Both the position numbers and the translations under genes were made by a program. From Acetobacter nitrogenifigens DSM 23921 = NBRC 105050 (GTDB taxonomy: Bacteria > Pseudomonadota > Alphaproteobacteria > Acetobacterales > Acetobacteraceae): a stretch of DNA of 64,000 nt. The notes under the pieces are model-generated. The model searched no databases, had not been told where the DNA came from, and worked only from the letters and a program-made list of their open reading frames with translations. Every line of letters starts with the position of its first letter. Position 1 is the stretch's first letter. Location: the NCBI RefSeq assembly GCF_000429165.1, contig NZ_AUBI01000016.1:1-64000 (forward strand). Reading direction: 5' to 3'. Positions 54,427 to 61,792 of this stretch are shown in pieces.

Positions 54427-54458
54427 GAATTCCTCCATTTCCTAATGCAACAAGGAAC
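54410..54458. repeat. Perfect 20-bp inverted repeat at the 3' end of the frameshifted gene
   Basis: Arms GTTCCTTGTTGCATTAGGAA (54410-54429) and TTCCTAATGCAACAAGGAAC (54439-54458) are exact reverse complements with a 9-base spacer. The left arm contains the TAG stop codon. No U-tract follows. It may act as the 3' hairpin of this gene. Confidence 0.9.
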
Positions 54459-54568
54459 TGCTTCCGCATTTTTAACACCACCTTTGACAGCCGACATTCC
54501 GCCACCCCCGAAAGCAAACTTTAAGACTTCCCGCCACATACTGCCCCGCTCCACCGGGAGCCGGTCAG

Positions 54569-56368
54569 ATGAACGCTGTCTTTCACCACGTCGCGCGCGC
54601 AACGAGCGACGCTGCCGACATCCCGAACATTCCGACAGACCAGTGGATATCCCGCGCCGTGGATTACGAGCGCGCGGGCGATCTGCCCGCTGCACGTCGC
54701 AACGCCCTCCGCTCAATCGGCATAAACGCGCGAAATATCACCAGCCTGATGCTCCTAGCCCGCGTGGAGCTTGCGCTCGGCCGCGCCTCGCGGGCTGTCG
54801 CACCGCTCAAACGCGCGGCCCGGTTACGTCCGGTCTTCGCCATTCGGCTGATCTACGCCCGCTGCCTGCGAAAAGTCGGGCAAATCACGGAGGCTCAGAC
54901 GGAACTCGACGCCGCCGTCGCCGACATGCCGCAAACGGCGGCAACCTACACTGTTCTCGGCCTGACCTTCGAGAACATTCACGAGCCCGCTCAGGCCGCG
55001 GTTTTCTATCGTCGCGGACTGGCGATCGTCCCTGACGATGGCGTCATCTGTCATCGCCTTGGCCGTCTTCTGAACGAAGCGGGATTCGTGGAGGAAGGGT
55101 GCGCGTTGCTTGAGCGTGCGCAGGCGTCCCATCCTGCGTCTTCGGATCTTCACCTCGACCACAGCGTCTCCCTTGCGAACATGGGCAGGTTTCACGAGGC
55201 GCTCGACGCGATAGACCACGCAGTCGGCATCGACCCTGACAATTATCGCGCCCGACATAACAGAGGACATATTCTGCTGAATTTAAATCGTTCTCACGAA
55301 GCCGTCGTCGAATTCGACAGAGTCCTGCAAGTCCGTCCGGAGTTCGCCCAGTCCCGTTTTTCACGCGCCTGCGCACTGTTAAAAACCGGAGCGTACGAAG
55401 ACGGCTGGCAGGAATATGAATGGCGGTGGAAAGACTGCCAGACCATGCCAGCGAACTTGCCCGGACTGCCGTGGCAGGGTGAAAGCCTTGCCGGGCGGAG
55501 CCTTTTGCTGTTCACGGAACAGGGTTTCGGCGACAGTCTCCAGTTCATCCGTTTTGCTCCGGAACTGGCCGCGCGCGGGGCGCAGGTCACGGTGCTCGCA
55601 CCGCCGTCGCTGGCGCGCCTGATTGGCGCTGTTGACGGCGTCCGGGCGGTTATCTCAGACCCGCCGCCCCACGACGCGTTCGCGTTTCACTGTCCTTTGG
55701 CAAGTCTGCCTTACCGTCTGGGCGTGACGCTGCGCTCCGTGCCTGCTGCGCCGTATCTGACCGTCGCGCCCGCCCTCGCCGACGAGGGGGCGAGCGCGGT
55801 CCGGGCTCTCTTCCCGGCTGAGCTGGATCGGCCAGAGCCCGTCGTCGGCCTCGTCTGGTCCGGGGCGCCGCGTCCATTCCAGATCAGCGCCAACCTCATC
55901 GACCGACGACGTTCGATGCAGGTCGCAGAGCTGGCTCCCCTCGCCTCGTTGCCCGGCGTCCGTTTCGTATCCTTTCAATTTGGCGCGGCGCGGCAGGAAG
56001 TGCATGATTCGAAATTGCCCATTATAGACGTGATGCAGGGCGTGTCGGATTTCGCGGACACCGCGGCGCGGTTGCTGGCTGTCGATCTGCTGATCGCAGT
56101 CGATACCTCGATCGTGCATCTGGCGGGCGGATTGGGCGCGCCGGTCTGGACGCTGTCGCGCTTCGACGGATGCTGGCGTTGGCTGGAAGAACGGGCGGAC
56201 ACGCCTTGGTATCCGTCGATGACGTTGATCCGCCAGCCACGCCCCGGCGACTGGGCTGCGACGATAGCCGTTGCGCGGGATAAGCTTGAAATCTGGCGCG
56301 ATGAATGGCTCGCGGCCAGAAACGCCGACGCGCGTAAAGAGGGCATTCAGGACATGGAAAAACGCTGA
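54569..56368 (+). CDS. TPR protein with GT9-like glycosyltransferase domain
   Basis: 599 residues. The first 285 are about seven TPR units (AVDYERAGDLPAARRNALRSIGINARN, HEALDAIDHAVGIDPDNYRARHNRGHILLNLNRSHEAVVEFDRVLQVRP). A connecting WQEYEWRWKDCQ segment leads into a GT-B-like domain from about 310 (LLLFTEQGFGDSLQFIRFAPELAARGAQVTVLAPP, VVGLVWSGAPRP, AVDLLIAVDTSIVHLAGGLGAPVWTL), as in heptosyltransferase-related TPR glycosyltransferases of flagellin and surface-protein glycosylation loci. No signal peptide. It is the last gene of the glycosylation cluster and converges on the ELM1 gene. Confidence 0.88.
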   Translation: MNAVFHHVARATSDAADIPNIPTDQWISRAVDYERAGDLPAARRNALRSIGINARNITSLMLLARVELALGRASRAVAPLKRAARLRPVFAIRLIYARCLRKVGQITEAQTELDAAVADMPQTAATYTVLGLTFENIHEPAQAAVFYRRGLAIVPDDGVICHRLGRLLNEAGFVEEGCALLERAQASHPASSDLHLDHSVSLANMGRFHEALDAIDHAVGIDPDNYRARHNRGHILLNLNRSHEAVVEFDRVLQVRPEFAQSRFSRACALLKTGAYEDGWQEYEWRWKDCQTMPANLPGLPWQGESLAGRSLLLFTEQGFGDSLQFIRFAPELAARGAQVTVLAPPSLARLIGAVDGVRAVISDPPPHDAFAFHCPLASLPYRLGVTLRSVPAAPYLTVAPALADEGASAVRALFPAELDRPEPVVGLVWSGAPRPFQISANLIDRRRSMQVAELAPLASLPGVRFVSFQFGAARQEVHDSKLPIIDVMQGVSDFADTAARLLAVDLLIAVDTSIVHLAGGLGAPVWTLSRFDGCWRWLEERADTPWYPSMTLIRQPRPGDWAATIAVARDKLEIWRDEWLAARNADARKEGIQDMEKR

Positions 56369-56422
56369 AACGCCTTTTCACTGCGCGTCGCCTGCAGGAA
56401 CGATGTTCCGACGGCGCGCCAG

Positions 56423-57433
56423 TCAGGCATTTTCGGGCGTTGGCAAACCCAGGCGCGCACGAATTTCCCGGGCGATTGCAGGCGCGTCGTCCAAAGGTTC
56501 GACCGGCCAGCGCTCGACATCTCCCTCGAACCGACGCGCGCGCCCGCATTTCAGCAACGTCTCGACAAAGATGCCGATCCTGCGGGAAGACCCGGGCAAG
56601 CCATGGATGTAGAGCGGGACGGAACTTGCGGCCGCTTCCGACATCATTGAAATACTGTCCGTTGTGACCACAAGAAAATCCGCGCAGGCCACAAGCCCGA
56701 GATAGGGGTTGTCCGTTCCCTCACTCCAGAGAGTCCCGCCGACGGAAGCCGCGGCCTCGCGCAACGCCGCCACGCCCTCTGCGCCCGTCCGGCGGGAGGT
56801 GGTGATGAAGAGATGGGCGCCCGAAGCGCGCGCCGCCCTCGCCAGCAACGCGCCCAACTGCTCCGCCTCAGCGCGTCCGAAACGGAAGCGGCCGTTGGCG
56901 CCGCCGACCAGCGCCGCGAGAAGCGGCTGACCGCAGCGCACAAGCCTGGCGCTCCAATCGGCGCGCGCCTGTTCCAGCCTCACCGGGGTCAGTCCGTGCA
57001 ACGCCGTTCGGCCCAAGAGCACGTTCGGCCCTTCTATTTCATCATGAACGTTGGCCACCACCAGATCGAACCGATCCAGTTTCATGCGCGGATGCTGGAT
57101 CTGTACGACAGTATAGCCCTTGCGGCGCAACGCAGCGCCAATGGCCGCCCCCTTTCCCGCCACAGTCAGAACAGGGCCAATAATCGAGGAGTCAGAACTG
57201 TGGGCAGCAAACTCCCCGGCCTCCACGGCGGCGAGGGGGTTTGGCCACATCCGGGCCGGCAGCACACGCATCAGTCCGGCCGGTCTGATCGGCGTCAATT
57301 TCGCCGGGAAACCAAGGCGTTCAGCCAGCCCGAAAGCCTGAGAACGCATTCCGGCGAAATCTTCGGCGACCACGGGCAAGGCGCGTCGTCGCACAGTTTC
57401 CGCATCTGAGTTCGTATCGGGGGCGGCTGTCAC
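56423..57433 (-). CDS. ELM1-family (mitochondrial fission ELM1-like) protein
   Basis: 336 residues from the chosen GTG start. VVAEDFAGMRSQAFGLAERLGF matches the family start (D-x-x-A-G-x-x-x-Q-A-x-G-L-A-E-x-L). Also seen are VQIQHPRMKLDRFDLVVANVHDE, LVGGANGRFRFG and VTTDSISMMSEAAASSVPLYI, a GT-B-like binding region. The family is widespread in alphaproteobacteria and plants; bacterial members are thought to act in envelope or nucleotide-sugar chemistry, but no reaction is firmly assigned. GTG 57433 avoids a long Arg-rich extension that would overlap the neighbouring gene; its ribosome-binding site is poor. Confidence 0.82.
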   Translation of the reverse strand: MTAAPDTNSDAETVRRRALPVVAEDFAGMRSQAFGLAERLGFPAKLTPIRPAGLMRVLPARMWPNPLAAVEAGEFAAHSSDSSIIGPVLTVAGKGAAIGAALRRKGYTVVQIQHPRMKLDRFDLVVANVHDEIEGPNVLLGRTALHGLTPVRLEQARADWSARLVRCGQPLLAALVGGANGRFRFGRAEAEQLGALLARAARASGAHLFITTSRRTGAEGVAALREAAASVGGTLWSEGTDNPYLGLVACADFLVVTTDSISMMSEAAASSVPLYIHGLPGSSRRIGIFVETLLKCGRARRFEGDVERWPVEPLDDAPAIAREIRARLGLPTPENA

Positions 57434-57527
57434 GATGGACGCGTTTCTGGCGCCAACGAGCCGCCCCCGCAAGCGGGAAGCGCCGTCAAAGCCACGCCCG
57501 GCGGTTGCAAGGCGTGGCGACGGGACC

Positions 57528-57911
57528 TCACCAGCCCGGATAGCTCGGGTATGCAGTGTAAGCCGGCGCGACCGGCACGTAGGCCACCGGCGGGGGCGGC
57601 GCATAGACAACGCGCGGCGGGGGCGGCGCATAGGCTACCGGCGGCGGAGCCGCAACGGCGCTACCCAGAACCGCGCCGACCGCAAGGCCGCCGAGCACGC
57701 CGCCAACAACGGCGCCCGGTCCCCAACCATGACGGTAATAGGGACGCGGCCCACCGCCCCACCGCGGACCGCCACCCCAACCGGGTCCACCCCAACGCGG
57801 TCCACCGCCCCAGCCCGGGTGGGCGTCAGCCGAAGCCAGCGGAAGCGTCGAACCGGCGAGGACGCCAAGCAACGCCGGAACGGCCACGAACAAACGAAGC
57901 GACTTGCGCAT
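57528..57911 (-). CDS. Exported Gly/Trp/Pro-rich protein
   Basis: 127 residues. A signal peptide (MRKSLRLFVAVPALLGVLAG, cleavage near ASADA) is followed by WGGGPRWGG-type repeats, a hydrophobic glycine-zipper-like segment (GAVVGGVLGGLAVGAVLGSAVA) and a Pro/Tyr-rich end (PPPPRVVYAPPPPVAY). The layout is that of small outer-membrane or periplasmic proteins with a glycine-zipper. The function is unknown. The ATG at 57911 has AGGAGA 8 bases upstream. Confidence 0.75.
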   Translation of the reverse strand: MRKSLRLFVAVPALLGVLAGSTLPLASADAHPGWGGGPRWGGPGWGGGPRWGGGPRPYYRHGWGPGAVVGGVLGGLAVGAVLGSAVAAPPPVAYAPPPPRVVYAPPPPVAYVPVAPAYTAYPSYPGW

Positions 57912-58057
57912 ATCGTAATCTCCTGAACAGAGGCGAAGCGCCAGGCGCCTCACCCTAGAATCCAAATAGACACCCCGTTCATGGCGAATTCTTGACCGCA
58001 TTTGCGACAAATAATGGCATGGGGCCGAAGGCCCGAAGATCACCGTCGCCGCGACCG

Positions 58058-58531
58058 TCACAGACCGGCGGCGGCTTCCTTGACCAGAGCCACATGTTCA
58101 GCGGGCTTCACCTTGCGCCATATCGCCTTGATCCGTCCGTCGGCCCCGACGAGAAACGAACTGCGCTCCATGCCCCAGTAAGTGCGGCCATACATCGATT
58201 TCTCGACCCATGTTCCATACTGGTCCGCAAGCTGATGTTCCGGGTCGCTGGCGAGCGGAAACTCAAGCCCGAATTTCTCTGCGAATTTATCGATTTTCGA
58301 AACAGGGTCCGGGCTGACGCCGATGACGGTCAGGTCCAGCTTGCCCAATGCAGGCAACGCCTCCTGAATATCGCAGGCTTGCGTGGTGCAGCCCGGAGTG
58401 TCCGCCTTCGGATAAAAATACAGCAAATAGGGCTTTCCGGCCAACGCAGCGCTGGACACGGTTCGCCCGGCGCTCGCGGAGAGGGAGAAGTCAGGGGCCT
58501 CATCGCCCACTGCAATCGGTTCGGTCGTCAT
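58058..58531 (-). CDS. bcp: Thioredoxin-dependent peroxiredoxin, Bcp/PrxQ type
   Basis: 157 residues, the normal Bcp length. The peroxidatic site is FYPKADTPGCTTQACDI: Cys48 is peroxidatic and Cys53 the resolving cysteine five residues later, the PrxQ arrangement. VIGVSPDPVSKIDKFAEKFGLEFPLASDPEHQLADQYGTW and the RSSFLVGADGRI strand are family marks. It reduces hydrogen and organic peroxides with thioredoxin in the cytosol. It lies 58 bp after glnE on the same strand and may share its transcript. Confidence 0.95.
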   Translation of the reverse strand: MTTEPIAVGDEAPDFSLSASAGRTVSSAALAGKPYLLYFYPKADTPGCTTQACDIQEALPALGKLDLTVIGVSPDPVSKIDKFAEKFGLEFPLASDPEHQLADQYGTWVEKSMYGRTYWGMERSSFLVGADGRIKAIWRKVKPAEHVALVKEAAAGL

Positions 58532-58589
58532 GGCCCGGAGCCTGCATCACTCTCCAGGAGCGCGCAACGACAATGCCGAACCTGCGACG

Positions 58590-61500
58590 TCACATTTCTC
58601 CCACCGGCCCGATCAGGCGCACGAAAGCCGCGCGCACCGCCGTCGCGACGTCTTCCATGCGCTCAGCAAGACCCGCGACGTCGCTTTCGCCCATCGCGCG
58701 CAACAACGCCTGTAGCGTCGCCGGCGGCAACGACTCCAGAGCGCCCGGCGGCGGTTTCGGCCCGCATAACAGCCTCAGCACACCCTGTAGCGCCCGCCAG
58801 AACTGATCGGCGGAGACGAGAAAGCGCGCGTCCCCCCGACCAAGCATCCCCGTACGGCCCAGTCGCTGAAGCGCCGTCGCGGTCACGGGTGAGCGCGCCT
58901 CTGCCGAGTCCGCCAGGAGTTGAAGGGCCTGCGCGATGAAATCCACCTCCATCAACCCTCCGGCCCGCAGCTTCACGTCGCACGGCCCGGACGACGGGCG
59001 ATCCCGCTCCAGACGGGCGCGCATTGCGGCTGCGTCGGCCAGAACGTCGTTTCTGCCAGCGCCGCTACGCCCAAGAGCTACGGCGAACGCACCCTGTATG
59101 TTCCTGCGCAGCATCGCGCGAGCGCCGTCCTCGCCCGCCACAGCGACGACGCGCGCCCGCGTCAACGCCATACGTTCCCAAGTCCACGCCGAGTCCTCGT
59201 GGTAACGGCGGAACGCGGTCAGCGAGACCGCTACCGGCCCCGCCGCGCCGGATGGCCTCAGACGCATATCCACCGCGTAGAGCGGCCCCTCCGCATCCGG
59301 GGCCGTCAACGCGCCGACGAAGCTGTGCGCGAGGCGGAGATAATATTGCGACGCCGTGACCGCCCGCCCGGTCTTTCCCGCCGCGACGACGCTGTGCGCC
59401 GACTCTTCGGGATGGTCGAAGACCAGCATCAGGTCGAGATCAGATCCCGACATCATCTCCCGCGACCCCGCCTTGCCCAGGGCGACCAGTGCAGCGGCGC
59501 CGCCGGGAACGCGGCCATGACGCAGGCGATGTTCGCGGAGCACGGCGTCCAGCAGCACGGCGATCACCGCATCGGCCATCGCCGTGCGATCCCGCGCCGT
59601 ACGATCTTCGTCGAGCCTACCCTCCAGCCGCGCCACGGACAGACGGAACTCTTCCGCCCGCACCACCGGCCGCAAACGTCCGATCAGCAGATCCAGAGGA
59701 GGTCGCTCGTTGGCAAGCGAGCGGATGCGGGCGGAAGCCGCCGCGTCGCCGCCCGACATGTCTTCCGGCTCCAAAAGCCCCTCCAGCGCGGACGGCGTGT
59801 CCGCCAGATGGTCCGCCAGAAACGGAGAAGCGTCGAAAATCGCGGCGATGCGTGCGATCAACGCCGGATTGCGCTCGAGCAGCGACAGAAGCTGCACGCC
59901 CGCCCGTTGCCGCGAGAGCAGCGTGTCGAAATGCCTGAGGCAGGCGAGCGGATTGCGCCGCGCGATGAAGCTGTTCAGCAGCGCCGGGGCCAACCCGCGC
60001 AGGAGACTGTGGGCGCGCTCCGACTGTAACGCACGGCGGCTGTTGCCCACCCAGTGGCGCAGCAGCGCCGCCGCCGTCTCGCAGTCGGCCTCGGGAAACC
60101 CTGCCGCGGCGAGGCGCTCCGGCAAATCTTCCGCGGACAGGTCGGACAGGGAGGCGCTGGCGCGTGGCCCACGCGTGGGCGTCGTGAAGTGGCGCTCGAA
60201 AATCCTGCGCGCCGCGCGCATCTGGGGCAACAGATCCAGAGCCAGATCGCCGCCGCTGGCGTAGCCCAAGAAGATGGCAAGCGCCTCGAACCCTTCCCGG
60301 CTCGCGGGGATGTCGTGCGTCTGCTGGTCGGCGCGCATCTGGATGCGATGCTCGACCTCCCGAAGCAGACGGTATGCCCGTGACAGCGTCGCCGCCTCTT
60401 CCGCCGGGAGATGCCCGGAACGCGTCAACCCTCGCAAGGCCTGCACAGTGCGGCGCTCCCGCAGGCCCGGCGTCTTGCCGCCCCAGACAAGCTGCATCGC
60501 CTGCGTGACGAATTCGATCTCTCGTATGCCGCCCTCGCCAAGCTTGACGTTATGACCCAGCAGCCATTGCGCCCCGGCCTCAGGGTCCGTCAGCGTCGCG
60601 TCCGGCAATCGCGCCAGCCCCGCGCGCCCGGGTTTTCGGTGGCGGTCGATCCGCGACTTCATGTCGTGAATGTCGTCGATCAACGCGAAGTCGAGATTCC
60701 GTCGCCACACGAAAGGGTGGATGGCGCGCAGAAAGTCGCGCCCCAGCGGGATGTTTCCCGCTACGGGCCGCGCCTTGGTCATCGCCGCGCGCTCCCATGT
60801 CTGACCGAGGCTTTCGTAATAGGCGATGGCGGCCGGCAGCGACACGGCGAGCGGCGTCGCCGACGGATCCGGGCGCAGGCGCAGATCGGTGCGAAACACG
60901 TATCCATCCGCGTCCCGCGCTTCCATGAGGCGGACAAGGTCGCTAGTGATACGGATGAACGTCTGGCGCGCAGTGTCCGGATCGGCGTGGAGATCGGCGT
61001 CGAAGAGCGCCACGAGATCTATGTCCGAGGAGAAGTTCAGTTCCCGCGCGCCCAGCTTTCCCATCGCCAGCACGACATAGCCGCTGCCTCGCGCAGGCTG
61101 ATCGGGGTTCTTCAGCGACAGCCGTCCTGCCTCATGCGCGGCGCGAAGCAGATGATTGACGGACGCGTCGAGCGCAGCTTCGGCCAACCGGCTCAACGAC
61201 AGCGTGACCGATTCCAGCGACCAGAAACCGCCGATGTCGGCCAACGCCGCGCCAAGGGCGACGCGCCCCTTGGCGACACGCAGGGCGTGCGCAAGGTCCT
61301 CTCGCGGCGTCGTGCAGGACAACGCCGACAGGGCTTCCAGCGCCTCTTCGACGAATCGATCCGGTCCGTTTTCCAGCAGACGCGCGAAATCGACCGGGTT
61401 TCTGAGCGCAAGATCGGCGAGATAAGGGCTGGAGCCGCCGACGCACGCGAGCAGGGACAACGCCCCCGGCGACGCCAGCATTTCCGGCGGCAATCCTTCC

Positions 61501-61754
61501 TCCAGCCACAATTCCCGAATATCGACCGCGAAACGCGCCGCCGCCGCCTCATCAACTGGCAGCGCCCAGCGTCCGGCGGGCCAGTCGACGCCCGCGACGC
61601 TGCGCTGGCCAACCGCGTGCGGCGCATCGCGTTGATGGTCCAGAAGCTCGTCGCGTCCGGCATGGGGCGCGGGAGCGTGATCCGACGCGCGGCGGGCGCG
61701 AGCGGAAGACCGGGGAGGTCCGCTGCGCGGGGTAAGGGGAGTGTTTCCAGGCAT
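58590..61754 (-). CDS. glnE: Bifunctional glutamine synthetase adenylyltransferase/adenylyl-removing enzyme
   Basis: 1054 residues. Two nucleotidyltransferase domains are clear: the adenylyl-removing one with LGARELNFSSDIDLVALFD near 246 and the adenylylating one with AGSREMMSGSDLDLMLVFD near 775, separated by the linker that holds regulatory surfaces for PII. Each is followed by a GlnE-specific helical domain (NVKLGEGGIREIEFVTQAMQL; DVKLRAGGLMEVDFIAQALQLL). The enzyme switches glutamine synthetase off and on according to nitrogen status. The first 60 residues are poorly conserved and the exact start is uncertain. It is divergent from the AsmA-like gene with a 38-bp gap. Confidence 0.96.
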   Translation of the reverse strand: MPGNTPLTPRSGPPRSSARARRASDHAPAPHAGRDELLDHQRDAPHAVGQRSVAGVDWPAGRWALPVDEAAAARFAVDIRELWLEEGLPPEMLASPGALSLLACVGGSSPYLADLALRNPVDFARLLENGPDRFVEEALEALSALSCTTPREDLAHALRVAKGRVALGAALADIGGFWSLESVTLSLSRLAEAALDASVNHLLRAAHEAGRLSLKNPDQPARGSGYVVLAMGKLGARELNFSSDIDLVALFDADLHADPDTARQTFIRITSDLVRLMEARDADGYVFRTDLRLRPDPSATPLAVSLPAAIAYYESLGQTWERAAMTKARPVAGNIPLGRDFLRAIHPFVWRRNLDFALIDDIHDMKSRIDRHRKPGRAGLARLPDATLTDPEAGAQWLLGHNVKLGEGGIREIEFVTQAMQLVWGGKTPGLRERRTVQALRGLTRSGHLPAEEAATLSRAYRLLREVEHRIQMRADQQTHDIPASREGFEALAIFLGYASGGDLALDLLPQMRAARRIFERHFTTPTRGPRASASLSDLSAEDLPERLAAAGFPEADCETAAALLRHWVGNSRRALQSERAHSLLRGLAPALLNSFIARRNPLACLRHFDTLLSRQRAGVQLLSLLERNPALIARIAAIFDASPFLADHLADTPSALEGLLEPEDMSGGDAAASARIRSLANERPPLDLLIGRLRPVVRAEEFRLSVARLEGRLDEDRTARDRTAMADAVIAVLLDAVLREHRLRHGRVPGGAAALVALGKAGSREMMSGSDLDLMLVFDHPEESAHSVVAAGKTGRAVTASQYYLRLAHSFVGALTAPDAEGPLYAVDMRLRPSGAAGPVAVSLTAFRRYHEDSAWTWERMALTRARVVAVAGEDGARAMLRRNIQGAFAVALGRSGAGRNDVLADAAAMRARLERDRPSSGPCDVKLRAGGLMEVDFIAQALQLLADSAEARSPVTATALQRLGRTGMLGRGDARFLVSADQFWRALQGVLRLLCGPKPPPGALESLPPATLQALLRAMGESDVAGLAERMEDVATAVRAAFVRLIGPVGEM

Positions 61755-61792
61755 GCGCTTTATGGATCAGTGAGACCGGCAGGGATGCGGGC

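Noticed and set aside
57434..57631. N-terminal extension of the ELM1-like protein
   Set aside because: It is Arg-rich, overlaps the neighbouring exported-protein gene and lacks family similarity; a GTG start at 57433 fits better.
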